This document shows, in pieces, positions 1 to 9,318 of a stretch of DNA of 64,000 nucleotides. The DNA is taken from positions 6,110,001-6,174,000 of the forward strand of contig JAJEKV010000073.1 of assembly GCA_021234155.1 (NCBI GenBank), given 5' to 3'. This DNA is from Isoetes taiwanensis (Eukaryota > Streptophyta > Lycopodiopsida > Isoetales > Isoetaceae). The notes under the pieces were generated by a model. The model was given only the letters and a program-made list of their open reading frames with translations. It had not been told where the DNA came from and made no database searches. How positions within the stretch are numbered: the first letter of the stretch is position 1; every line of letters begins with the position of its first letter. The position numbers and the translations under genes are program-made.

Positions 1-881
1 AAGAACTTGAAGGCTTACTTCCGCACTCAAGTTTTCCTCCCATACTTCCTACAATATAAAAGACGATGTGATCCGTTATATCCATCACTTTGGATAAACT
101 TAGAAACTAAATGAATAATACTAGAAATAAGAAGCTATACTCACCAGCTTTTAGCAAGGGATGTAAGCTCTCTCGACCGATAGCTTCGCCACAAATTAAA
201 CTTTAAGCCACTTACATAACTTGCTCACGATTTATCCTTGCATAAAAGGCAAAATCAGAAGTTGAGCATGCCTTCAAATAGCAACAAAGATGTACCCGCG
301 ATGTGCACACCTCAAAGCTCGGGACCTGCCTCCTTTGGCACAAACTTGACACAACGAATAGCAGCCCATGTTGGTGCGGGGATTCGCTTCTCGCCGACCG
401 CCTTCAAGCAATCATTTTGAGCAAAGACTGGTATCAGATGGTTCTAGAATAGCAAATCCACTTTGTAACATGAGAGCTTGAATGTGTTTGGTCAGACTTG
501 GACGCTGCTGCATAGATGTGTCTGGTCAGACTTGGACGCCGGGTCGCATAGATGCAAAGGTAAAAAGTGAGGCCGAATGCCAAAGAACTCGTCTGAAGTG
601 CAGCGACTGCATTTTTCATTCCTTTACTACTCTTCGATTAACGCTACCCTAAAGTATCCTTCTTCGATTAACCCTAAAGTATCCTTCATCGAGCCTTGCA
701 TGCTTCGATTGGAGATATCCTCAAAAATCATAGGTGTAACCATTAAAAAATGTCATAAAGATTAATGTGAGCGTATGCGCACTCTAGAAGTACGCATTAG
801 TACGTCTTCAAAATACGGCGATCAAATCTTAGCAAAACCATAGGAAAAAATGTACAAAAATACAAAAGTAACCCCCTGTTA
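1..881. other. No gene recognised
   Basis: AT-rich intergenic sequence. Short open frames exist on both strands, but none has recognisable domains or convincing composition. A near-duplicated phrase reading tctggtcagacttggacgc occurs twice at about 490-540, so a small local duplication is present. Nothing else was identified. Confidence 0.5.
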
Positions 882-1680
882 TTATGCTACATATTGGGTC
901 AATATTTGTTGCGTTTCCTCCTTCTTAATGTCAAGGAATTCCAATGGATAAATCCAAAGGGGATTATCTGCATTTCTTGGTTGCCCTGGATCAACAAATA
1001 AATCCATTATTGGATTATTAAATGTGCCAAGGTCATCCATATATCTAAATGCATGCTCAAATAAGACTAGATATTCAACTTTTCCCAATCTTGCCAATCT
1101 TTTAATAAAGCTATATTCATAGAACATGAGATATATGTTACACCATAATGGTGAGCAAGAAAATCCCATGGGGATCCCTTTTATTTGCTTCCATACCCTG
1201 TCCCCAACTTGTACATAGCAATTAGTGAGCAAGTATGTATTCATTTTAACAAGCTCATGTAACGGAATCTCAACATCCCATTTTGAACACCCTGTATCCT
1301 TTTTCCAAGAACATTTGTATTTATTTGCAACTTTACGCATTATACGCTTTTTAGGGGTTTATTCATCTCGTATGCTTTTGAGAATATAAACTCACATACA
1401 GTGGTTATCCCATCATTTCCTGACAATGGTATAGATTCATAGCATCTCGCTATGTCCGCTACCCATACTTGTCTGATATGTTGTGGGAGATTAACCGATA
1501 GGTCTATCGTGGAATTAATCCACCAATAGTTGAGACCCCCATAAATCTTTTAATTTTAGAGTCTAGTTGATAGCACATTTCCTTGAATGCGGGTACTAAA
1601 GTTTGTATAATTTCCGTCATCAGAATTGCCATATCCGAGAATATACAATTCGATGCATTTGTCAACCATCTAAACTTATC
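882..1680 (-). pseudogene. Reverse transcriptase fragment, possibly Penelope-like
   Basis: On the minus strand, 1680 to about 1530 reads a stretch containing KFRWLTNASNCIFSDMA. It then shifts frame to ...VADIARCYESIPLSGNDG, which holds the first catalytic-type Asp region. A clean 152-codon frame from 1340 to 882 carries KGIPMGFSCSPLWCNIYL and FRYMDDLGTFNNP, the latter with the YxDD catalytic box of reverse transcriptases, and then LEFLDIKKE. The IPMG..CSPL..N.YL and RYMDD.. pattern resembles a family of non-LTR or Penelope-like RTs seen in protists and animals, from memory. Frame breaks near 1525 and 1345 make it a pseudogene. No endonuclease, GIY-YIG or LTR was seen. RT identity is firm; the subfamily is a guess. 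Confidence 0.6.
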
Positions 1681-1735
1681 CTTATGTGCTTTATATATTA
1701 TATATTATATGTATATTATATAAATATATAATATA

Positions 1736-1874
1736 CAAGAATTTGGCGCCGGCTCCGTGCACCCCTGGGAGTCGAACCCAAGTGCGACCGTCGGTGCGGC
1801 GCCCACGGTGTAGAGGGAGCATCGATCTCCGAGGGGATCGGTGCTCCATCTACATCCTGGGCATGAGATGGAGG

Positions 1875-1880
<6 letters not shown>
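1736..1880 (-). other. tRNA-like B-box segment and candidate Helitron 3' end
   Basis: Read on the minus strand, this GC-rich 145-bp block contains GGGTTCGACTCC, a good RNA polymerase III B-box, flanked by a TTGGG/CCCAG stem. It ends in a hairpin at about 1745-1763 (GGTGC and CGG pairing with CCG and GCGCC, with one bulged A). A further seven bases lead to CTTG at 1739-1736, followed by T. Hairpin plus a CTRR-like tetranucleotide before a T is the expected anatomy of a Helitron 3' terminus, and the Helitron protein is encoded just upstream in the same orientation. CTTG is not a perfect CTRR match, so the boundary is tentative. I see no convincing A-box. Confidence 0.35.

Positions 1881-1907
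<27 letters not shown>
1878..1907. repeat. Homopolymer T tract (30 bp)
   Basis: An uninterrupted run of about 30 T on the plus strand (A on the Helitron sense strand) separates the Helitron coding region from the GC-rich tRNA-like block. It could be a retroposed poly(A) tail or simple slippage. Confidence 0.9.
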
Positions 1908-1908
<1 letters not shown>

Positions 1909-1924
1909 TGGGTACGCACCTTGT

Positions 1925-4900
1925 TTATGGAAGTAGTTCTTTGTAGACGACGTTTGTTGTAGTCTTGTCCGTGTTTGACTCGTCGAGGAGGATTAATACG
2001 TCTTCTTTCTTTCGTATGCGTGTGAGCGCCGTGTATAGTTGTCCGTGTGTGAAGACTTCAGTTCGCAGGTCGAGGACTATTTTGTCGAGGGTTAGTCCTA
2101 AGCAACTGTGGAATGTTGTTGAGTAGGCGGGTCGTAGTGGGAGTTGTCGTCTGTGGATTGTCCAGGGCCAGTTGTCCGGCTGATGGAAGAAGTCGACTCG
2201 GGATATGGGGTGTATATTTCCCACGTGCTGTGGTTGACCTGTTAGAACTTTCACGGTTACGAACTTGGGATGCATTGAGCATACTATGACTCTGGCATTT
2301 TTAACGAGTCCTCTGTCTTTGTCTAGTGTCTTTGTGATGTGGCATATGGTGTTAGGCTTCAGTTGGAGTTCGTGTTGTGGAAGCGCTGGGTGTTTGTAGC
2401 CGTTGAGGAAGTCTGTCGTTGCCATTGGATGGTCCTCGATGGTTTGGTCGTTTTCAGTGAGTCTGTCGACACTAAAGTAGGTTCTGGGGTCTTCTAGGAT
2501 CATTCGTATGATTTTGATGTTGAAGCTGTCGACGGGGACGTTCTTTGGAGATAGGAATGCTCTCTTTTCGCATATGGTGGGCGTTAGTAGTATGTATGCG
2601 TTGTATAAGAAGTTGACGGCGTCCTCGATCTTCGTTGTTGTCTTGAACAGTGTCAGTGGAATGTTATTGAGCAGACGGCCTTCTCCAATGTCATCAACGA
2701 ATTGTATGAGCTCTGGATCGGCTGCGTTCCTCACTGGCTCGTTGAGCTCTAGGACTTTGAAGTGTTTCCACAAGTGTGAGGATATGATGGATGCGTTTAT
2801 TGTTGCTGTTTTTCCTCCTCGTTTGACGACGGGGGCGATCTGTCTGAAATCCCCGGCTGCTATGAATAGTTTTCCTCCGAATGGGCTATTTATGCCTGTT
2901 ATGTTTTGCAAGAGGATGTCGACTGCTTCTATGACTGCTCTGTTTGCCATGGGAAACTCGTCCCATATGATTGCTGTTGCGGTGTTGATCAATGCAGCCC
3001 TTGGAGAATGTGGATCGAGTAGGAAATGGATTCCGATATTGTTTTCGACAATGGGTATTTGAAATAGGGAGTGCGCAGTTCTTCCCGCGGGGTACTGTAA
3101 CGATGCCAATGCTGTGGTGGCACATGGTAAGATTATTTGGTTCAGTCCTCGTATGTAGAGGCAGATGGCGTTGAGGACGTATGTTTTTCCGGTTCCTGCC
3201 TTTCCATATACGAAGATTGGAAATGCAGAATTCCTGTTGTTGATAAGTTGGCATATGTGGGTGTAGATTGTGGTCTGGTTCTTGTTCATGGTCTGCGACA
3301 TAGTTGAGCTCTTTATGAGGTATTCTTCGTGGTCGGGGAACTTTTTGAGTTCGTTTTGTACTTCCTTGGATGGAATATTTTGCATAGGCAGGCCGAAGGC
3401 TTCAGTGTTGGTGCCGTGTTGGATTAGGATGTTGTTAATGGCGGCCAAGGTTTCATTGACGGCAATCGCTTGGTTTCCTGGATATTGTTCTACAAAGTCG
3501 GCTATCATGTGGTCTTGAAATGTTTCCCACAGCTGAAGTGCTGGTCCGGAATCTAGTATTAGGAGTGTGAATAGGAACCGTAGTTGTGATGGGGTTTGTA
3601 GACATGAGATTGCCTCTTGCATTACTGCTATTCCTTCAGTTGCTGGTGCTATCAATCCGATGGCTTGAGCGGTTTCTTGGTATGTCTTGTACTGTCGTTG
3701 ATCATGGGTCTTGAGTTGTTCCCAGGATCGTGCTGCTTTGTGGAGCAGGATTAGTCTTAGATAGAATGCTTCTCCAACTTTTGGAAGTAGTAGACGTATC
3801 CTACAAATTAGCTGTCCTCTCGTTCTTTCGTGGATGATATTCTGGATTACGCCTGCGTATTTTTGTTCTAGGTGGTCGGTTGGTTTGAGAATGGTGCCTG
3901 GCTTGTATGTGGTAGAGGTATAATGTTCGTTGTATTCGATGTAGGTCACGTGATCGAATTTGGGATCGAGTGGTCGAGAAAAGTATCCGCCTAGTAGGGA
4001 GATTCCAAAGGTTAATGACGACGTGCTTCTTAAATGATGTCTGTTTTGTCCCTCTAGATGCAAGGGGAGGCATTTGACAGAAGGGTGCTTTTCAGTCATA
4101 TGATAGGACATAATTCTCCATGTTGCTTCCATCGAGGATAGGTAGCGCGCAGATATATAGTCGTGGATTTCGTTTTTAGCGTGGCTCTGGTCGCTGCTGT
4201 TTGTTGTAGCAGGTTGTGTGGAAGTATGTTTAGCGGAGTCGACGTGGAAGCGGGCCGTGTCGAAGCCTTTGTATATGTACCCGTAAAGGTATGCAAATAT
4301 GTGTACAGTCGATGCGATGTCTACATAGACGTGGCAATCCATTTCTCTCAGTAAAAAAGGCATATATGGAACGATATTTACGTCTGCCTCGGTTCGTCGT
4401 CTATACTGTACATATTCCTTTTCATCGATGTACGTTGTTGGATTTATTGGCTTTGGGTACTTGTAGCAGCATCTATTGTTTTCTTTAAGACAACGTTTTG
4501 TATGTCTATGAATCATATATTTTTCGACTTGTGCTCTTAGTACGGGGTCTTCTGGTAGTTCTGCAGAGATTAGATTGTCGATCATGTCTATCGGAATCTC
4601 ATGCTCTGTCTTTACGACCATGTGTGCGTGGGGTAATCCCCTCTGTTGGAATTCGATGACGTGCATCATGTAGGATATGGGTCCGAGATATTTTCGAATG
4701 ATGTTTTTTGTATATTGGACTCTTTCGTGGCATGCTCGAACGACAACCGTGGGGTTGTCGGATGCATTTTGGCCGGGATGTAACTTCTGTTTTATTTCGG
4801 GCCACATTGGATTCGTTGTTATAGTTATGAAGAAGCTGGGTCTTCCCTTAACTCTTGCGAGTGCCAGGGCATCTGCTACTTGAACGGCACACCATCGCCT

Positions 4901-5632
4901 GGAACCCAGAAAGGATGCTGGTAGAGTTTTGTAATGGGCATCGGGATCGTCGTCGTCGATGAAGTCATCTTCATGTTGTGTGAAGTTTCGTCGATAGCCC
5001 TCAGTTACGATATAATTGAGGCGCTCTTCTTCGACCCTCGAGTACATGTCAACGAGGTACTCGCCGCACAATCTACCTAGCTGTGAGAAGCGGGGTTCGT
5101 GGAGTAGTCTAGTTCGATACCAATCTATTTGGGACATGTTTTGGTCATTGTGTGGATGCCACCCTGGTGTTCCATGTGGAAAGAATAGAGGGTATTGAAG
5201 TGGCTCGTATGTAGGGTCAAGGATACTCAAGAATACTGGGTCGTGGTCGTGCTGCATCCAAACCATTGCGGTTCTAGGTTTTATAGTGACGGAGTTGTTG
5301 GCATGTACGATAGCAGCTATTTCATCTGATGTGGAGGATTGTGCCAGGGTAAGCCTTTTAGGTGCGGGACGTAATTCCTTTATTGTTTTCAACTGTCTGA
5401 TATATGGATTGATCATATCTAGAGTTGCAGCAGTTTGCATAATCCATGTGGATGGTATTTGCATGTTGGCAGCAATGGTATGTCTCATTGAGCTATCATA
5501 TATGTACCAATGAAGTGTGCTGGAGGGTGTGGCTGCAGATAAGAGTCGGTGGTACGTGCGGCCCATGATTGCGACTGATGATGGCATTTTTAAGTCCATG
5601 AAATCACCTCGACACCAAGAGCAGTAAAACAA
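1925..5632 (-). CDS. Helitron Rep-helicase (RepHel), main frame
   Basis: A single open frame of 1235 codons. The first codon shown is TTG, and the first in-frame ATG is 12 codons in, so translation most likely begins in the upstream exon. Residues about 130-210 match the Helitron-like N-terminal domain (YPLFFPHGTPGWHP, RLCGEYLVDMYSR). The HUH motif GLPHAHMVV is near residue 334. The tyrosine-rich helix YLYGYIYKGFD is near 447-457 and would supply the nicking Tyr residues. The C-terminal third is a PIF1-like helicase: Walker A FVYGKAGTGKT (about 806-816), Walker B IIWDEFPMAN (about 888), AAGDFRQIAPV, and the terminal HGQLYTALTRIRKKEDVLIL. Length is usual for plant RepHel and no internal stop is present, so it may be young. 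It is separated from its zinc-finger N-terminus by a frame change. Confidence 0.92.
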   Translation of the reverse strand: MFYCSWCRGDFMDLKMPSSVAIMGRTYHRLLSAATPSSTLHWYIYDSSMRHTIAANMQIPSTWIMQTAATLDMINPYIRQLKTIKELRPAPKRLTLAQSSTSDEIAAIVHANNSVTIKPRTAMVWMQHDHDPVFLSILDPTYEPLQYPLFFPHGTPGWHPHNDQNMSQIDWYRTRLLHEPRFSQLGRLCGEYLVDMYSRVEEERLNYIVTEGYRRNFTQHEDDFIDDDDPDAHYKTLPASFLGSRRWCAVQVADALALARVKGRPSFFITITTNPMWPEIKQKLHPGQNASDNPTVVVRACHERVQYTKNIIRKYLGPISYMMHVIEFQQRGLPHAHMVVKTEHEIPIDMIDNLISAELPEDPVLRAQVEKYMIHRHTKRCLKENNRCCYKYPKPINPTTYIDEKEYVQYRRRTEADVNIVPYMPFLLREMDCHVYVDIASTVHIFAYLYGYIYKGFDTARFHVDSAKHTSTQPATTNSSDQSHAKNEIHDYISARYLSSMEATWRIMSYHMTEKHPSVKCLPLHLEGQNRHHLRSTSSLTFGISLLGGYFSRPLDPKFDHVTYIEYNEHYTSTTYKPGTILKPTDHLEQKYAGVIQNIIHERTRGQLICRIRLLLPKVGEAFYLRLILLHKAARSWEQLKTHDQRQYKTYQETAQAIGLIAPATEGIAVMQEAISCLQTPSQLRFLFTLLILDSGPALQLWETFQDHMIADFVEQYPGNQAIAVNETLAAINNILIQHGTNTEAFGLPMQNIPSKEVQNELKKFPDHEEYLIKSSTMSQTMNKNQTTIYTHICQLINNRNSAFPIFVYGKAGTGKTYVLNAICLYIRGLNQIILPCATTALASLQYPAGRTAHSLFQIPIVENNIGIHFLLDPHSPRAALINTATAIIWDEFPMANRAVIEAVDILLQNITGINSPFGGKLFIAAGDFRQIAPVVKRGGKTATINASIISSHLWKHFKVLELNEPVRNAADPELIQFVDDIGEGRLLNNIPLTLFKTTTKIEDAVNFLYNAYILLTPTICEKRAFLSPKNVPVDSFNIKIIRMILEDPRTYFSVDRLTENDQTIEDHPMATTDFLNGYKHPALPQHELQLKPNTICHITKTLDKDRGLVKNARVIVCSMHPKFVTVKVLTGQPQHVGNIHPISRVDFFHQPDNWPWTIHRRQLPLRPAYSTTFHSCLGLTLDKIVLDLRTEVFTHGQLYTALTRIRKKEDVLILLDESNTDKTTTNVVYKELLP

Positions 5633-6127
5633 AATAAGTTGTTCACAACGCGTGAACTGTCAGAAAATTTGGGCATTGAATAAAGCTCTTCCAAGCTTCG
5701 GGGTAAAGGCTCAAGGGGTGGAAGTAAACGACGTCCATTATTGCAACAGAACGATACGTTTTCGGAGTTGAGTAAGTCAATGTGACATATGCCACATCTT
5801 TCTGTCCATTTCAATGGTTCGTGTCCTGCAGGTTTCATGTCTCGTTGCATTATAGCAATCTGCCTTTGCCAATGCCGACTTGCAGTATTAGAGGTTGATG
5901 TGTCAATATTGACAATTGATGTGCTTTGATACGTTGGTTCCATGGAGGCCATATTCGATATGACCTCCATGGAACGATCTATTGGGCCCGGTGATATTTC
6001 GTTTGCTGCCAAAGTAACAACCCTTTTTAATCTCTTTTGAGCTTCATATTCCCGGTGGTATTTTCGACGATTTAGGATCTTGTTTACTTCATCGTAAGGA
6101 AGGCCTTCTAGATTAGCTGGAGATAGC
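5590..6127 (-). CDS. Helitron RepHel N-terminal exon, zinc-finger-like
   Basis: This 5' exon overlaps the main RepHel frame in a different frame. A probable splice acceptor lies at about 6128 (ttgaacag before GCTATCTCC). The product begins LSPANLEGLPYDEVNKIL and has a basic segment RRKYHREYEAQKRLKR. It then carries the Helitron N-terminal cysteine motif WTERCGICHIDLLNSENVSF followed by CCNNGRRLLPPLEPLP. It ends ...NNLFCFTALGVEV before the stop. In other Helitrons this FTxLG segment runs straight into the sequence found early in the next frame (VAIMGRTYHRLLSA). A -1 shift or one-base indel near 5585-5610 is therefore needed to join them; I see no gt-ag intron that would do it. The open frame extends to 6135, beyond the acceptor. 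Confidence 0.75.
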
Positions 6128-6379
6128 CTGTTCAAGATACGATGAAATAGGTGTCAATGGAAAGAAGCAAGGCTCAAGATGTGTAGAACTTTTTTTGCAT
6201 GGGTGAGTTCAATGACGCTGCCAGCTTTTAAGAGGCGAGGCCGAATAATTCAACTAGATGTCATAGTATGCAAAGAAAAAGAAAACAAATATCGCATTTA
6301 TAATAAATTAATGCAAGCAATGTATTCTGAGTATATGTAATTTACTAGTATTATAGGTCTAAGTTCATGGAGTACAGGT

Positions 6380-6450
6380 ACTCACCTTGGACGACCTCTT
6401 CTTTTTATATTTGTTATTTCTTGCTCACGCTGCTGTCTTACGTCAGAACT
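6380..6450 (-). other. Candidate Helitron 5' exon with AT-hook tail
   Basis: Minus-strand sequence reads REQEITNIKRRGRPR and then meets AAG|GTGAGT, a near-consensus splice donor at about 6386. The RRGRPR core is an AT-hook, a minor-groove DNA-binding motif. The same ending (KRGRPR, with a donor or stop) recurs three times upstream, suggesting duplicated 5' exons of the transposon gene. No transcript support is available. Confidence 0.45.
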
Positions 6451-6528
6451 GTGTGACATTTCAATTCTATAAATTATATTAAAAAATATAGTTAGTATTG
6501 TTGTATACACTAGAAGATTCAAAAGTAT

Positions 6529-6727
6529 TCAAATTTGTAACTTGGACCTGGAAGATTCAACTTCTGTGGGTGTCAAAATTTGTTTGTTTGCCTTTTCTGC
6601 AGCGAGTTCCTTCGATTTTTTTTTAGCCTGAAATTCTCGGTTGTATTTTCGACGACTGAGAATCTTGTCTATTTCATCATCTGGAAGCCCTTTCAAATCA
6701 GCTGCAGATAGCCTATCAAAGGTACAA
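6529..6727 (-). other. Duplicated Helitron N-terminal exon
   Basis: After a TTTGATAG acceptor at about 6721 the minus strand reads LSAADLKGLPDDEIDKIL, then SRRKYNREFQAKKKSKELAA, ending at a stop at 6529-6531. It is clearly paralogous to the start of the RepHel N-terminal exon at about 6127 (LSPANLEGLPYDEVNKIL..RRKYHREYEAQKR). The basic stretch could bind DNA. The frame ends without a clear donor, so this copy may be an alternative exon or a relic. Confidence 0.5.
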
Positions 6728-6829
6728 TAGAAAAATGTCAACAATCAAATATAATAATATTGACTATATATAGATTGTATTTTACTTGATTGCTTGTTAT
6801 TTATTCATATAATGAATGATCGGTTTTAT

Positions 6830-6943
6830 CTTGGGCGCCCTCGTTTTCTTGCCATTGTGTGATGTTGTTCCTCATCTTTTTTTATGTTTGTTGCATCGTC
6901 TGGAACCCCTTTCAAATTAGGTGCAGATAGTCTATCAAAGGTA
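6830..6943 (-). other. Hybrid exon copy: LSAPNLKG head fused to AT-hook tail
   Basis: The minus strand reads LSAPNLKGVPDDATNIKKDE followed by EQHHTMARKRGRPR and a stop, following the same TTTGATAG-type acceptor. The head matches the LSAADLKGLPDD exon and the tail matches the DATNIEKDEEQHHTMARKRGRPR exons at 7124 and 7613. This looks like an internal deletion or recombination joining the two modules. Confidence 0.5.
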
Positions 6944-7890
6944 CAATAGAAAAATGTCAACAATCAAATATAATAATACTGACTATATATAGATTGTATT
7001 TTGCTTAATTGTATGTTTGCTTATAGCTGTAAAAACAATGACTAAAGTGTAATATATATAATATGTAAAAAAAATACGATAGAATACAAAGTAGACATTC
7101 ATTCATATAACGAATGATCGATTTTACCTTGGGCGCCCTCTTTTTCTTGCCATTGTGTGATGTTGTTCCTCATCTTTTTCTATGTTTGTTGCATCTGAGA
7201 TATGTTTTGTGCGTTTGCATCTTCTAATATAATAAATTGGCATCGTGACCATGCTACCATGTAATAAATAATGCATGTAGAAGAACCTGATGACATACCT
7301 TGAAGAGGGTTCCTTGAATATTGGATCAATAGGCATATTAGAGTCATCATCATTCAAAGTTTTCATTTTTTGCTTTGTTTCTTGCACCTGTGAGTTCCCT
7401 TTCAAATTAGCTGCAGATAGCCTATCAAAGGTACAATAGAAAAATGTCAACAATCAAATATAATAATACTGATTATATATAGATTGTATTTTGCTTAATT
7501 GTATGTTTGCTTATAGCTGTAAAAACAATGAGTAAAGTGTAATATATATAATATGTAAAAAAATACGATAGAATACAAAGTAGATATTCATTCATATAAC
7601 GAATGACCGATTTTACCTTGGGCGCCCTCTTTTTCTTGCCATTGTGTGATGTTGTTCCTCATCTTTTTCTATGTTTGTTGCATCTGAGATATGTTTTGTG
7701 CGTTTGCATCTCCTAATATAATAAATTGACATGATGACCATGCTATCATGTAATAGATAATGCATGTAGAAGAACCTGATTACATACCTTGAAGAGGGTT
7801 CCTTGAATATTGAATCAATACGCATATTAGAGTCATCATCATTCGAAGCTTTCATTTTTGAATTCTGAAATGTTTGATACATGAATTCTG
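6918..7890 (-). repeat. Tandem exon-cassette duplication, about 490-bp unit, two copies
   Basis: Two adjacent units (about 6918-7407 and 7408-7890) are nearly identical. Each contains, on the minus strand, an exon reading KEPSSRYVIRFFYMHYLLH.. then RRCKRTKHISDATNIEKDEE and EQHHTMARKRGRPR. Each is followed by a GTAAAA donor, an AT-rich intron-like stretch and the TTTGATAG acceptor with the LSAANLKG head. Part of the unit recurs at 6698-6790. High identity implies recent duplication. The cassette multiplies an AT-hook-bearing exon of the Helitron. Confidence 0.8.
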
Positions 7891-8117
7891 AAATGTTTGA
7901 TACATGTAATAGGAATGGGTACTGTCTATGGTCCTAGAGGCAAGTTTGTGTGGCATCAAGAAAAATGCTCATTTGAGATCATTTCGATTAAAGCACATGG
8001 CAATTTAGAGATTAATAACAAAACATTTATGATTTAATACACATTTTTTAAAATGAGTAAGGCAAAAAATTATTAGAAACCATAAACTCTGACCTTACTG
8101 GGATAAAACTTTCAATT

Positions 8118-9318
8118 CTCGAGCTGCGACTCGCATGACACAACAACGCCCGATGGATGGGGCTTTTCTATTCATCCCAGCAGTGTAATTACAATGGTAG
8201 AGAGTGGGTAGCTGCATATCGCAAGCTACCCAAAAAACAAAAAATACAGGGAATATCCAGTCATAACACCTGGACCCCAAAATACAAAAATATATCATAG
8301 ATGTTTGGCTAGTGTACCTGCCTAGGGCTTATCGCCGGGATTAAAAAACCCCGCCCTTTCGGGTTTTCGAGGAAAAACCCTAGCGATAAGCCCTCCTAGG
8401 CAAAGGGCTTAGACAACGCCGGTACTAAACTTCCCAAAACCCACGCCCAAAAGAAACCAACGTCGCAACGCCCCTGCACTGCGCATAAGACCACAAAACA
8501 CAATAGAGAAGAACAAAAACCTCAAAAAGCGAGGGTCGATTAAAGCGCCGCGCCACGCCAACAACATATATAAACAAAATACTTAAGGGAGGGAGGGAGG
8601 GAGAGCATAGGACATAACCCAAACATCACCGGGCGGCGAGAAAGCGCCGATGAGAAGCTGGAGGCGAATGCAGGAAGAAATAGCGATCCCCTAACCGGAT
8701 GAGAGGCCCGAAATGCATGCAATGCATGCAGCAACGCATGCAACTCTTGCATGCTCGTCTGGCTCGAGAATCGCGATCCGTCGGATCGACCAGCATTCTC
8801 GAAATGCCGCGACTCGCATGACACAACAACGCCCGAAGAAGAGAACTTCCCGCCGATCCGAGATGAAGGCTCAAGAATTGCCCCATAGTGGAGGAATGCC
8901 GAGGTAGAAGCGGTACGAGAAGGATAGGAAGAGATACGAAAAGATAGGAAACGCCGTGAAGGGATGCGCCAGAAAGGTCAACGCAGCCAAGGTAGAAGAG
9001 AACCGAGAACGATAAGAAACGCCGGAAGGGATACGCCAGGAAAGGTCAGGTCGAAGAGAAACAAGAATGATAGGAAATGCCACGAAAGGTCAACCCATGC
9101 AAGAGGAAGCCCCTCCTCTGCATGAGAGCATAGGACATAACCTGAAACACTGCTGGGCGAAGAGAAAGCGCCGATGAGAAGCTGGAGGCGAATGCAGGAA
9201 GAAATAGCGATCCCCTAACCGGATGAGAGGCCCGAAATGCATGCAATGCATGCAGGCAACGCATGCAACTCTTGCATGCTCGTCTGGCTCGAGAATCGCG
9301 ATCCGTCGGATCGATCTG
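8118..9318 (+). mobile_element. Two-unit palindrome-ended element, copy 1
   Basis: The intact duplicate at 9591-9990 shows the insertion exactly: the host ATT is repeated on both sides and the element runs CTCGAGCTGCG ... GGATCGATCTGC. It consists of two head-to-tail units that share a head (GACTCGCATGACACAAC) and a tail of about 200 bp (8602-8798 and 9121-9318) but have different middles. The tail is rich in atgcatgc and ends in GATCCGTCGGATC. The unit junction also carries ATTCTCGA. No coding frame is convincing. The tails begin agagcataggacataacc, like the end of a tRNA-iMet primer-binding site. Class unknown; it could be a dimeric non-autonomous retroelement or a DNA element. Confidence 0.65.
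8320..8401. other. Long hairpin in unit 1 of the palindrome-ended element
   Basis: Left arm GCCTAGGGCTTATCGC at 8320-8335 pairs with GCGATAAGC and CCTAGGC at 8383-8401, leaving a three-base bulge. Inside, CCCG/CGGG and GGGTTTTC/GAAAAACCC form smaller stems. The second genomic copy (36054-36137) keeps the fold although the outer stem bases differ. Confidence 0.75.

Larger units (their letters stand above)
1736..7900 (-). mobile_element. Helitron (rolling-circle DNA transposon), near-complete coding capacity
   Basis: The span is defined by a full Rep-helicase frame (1925-5632), its N-terminal exon (5590-6127) and upstream exon-like repeats with AT-hook tails (to about 7.9 kb), all on the minus strand. 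Helitrons move by rolling-circle replication using an HUH Rep endonuclease fused to a PIF1-type helicase. The 3' end is placed tentatively at the hairpin and CTTG at 1736. I could not locate a 5' TC terminus, so the right boundary is only the limit of sequence that looks element-derived. Confidence 0.7.

Noticed and set aside
2508-3062. 184-codon plus-strand ORF
   Set aside because: Antisense shadow of the Helitron helicase.
8640-8700. Hammerhead ribozyme (cgccgatgagaagc ... gcgaa)
   Set aside because: The core would need CTGATGA; here it is CCGATGA, stem II does not pair, and the second copy at 36435 does not keep it.
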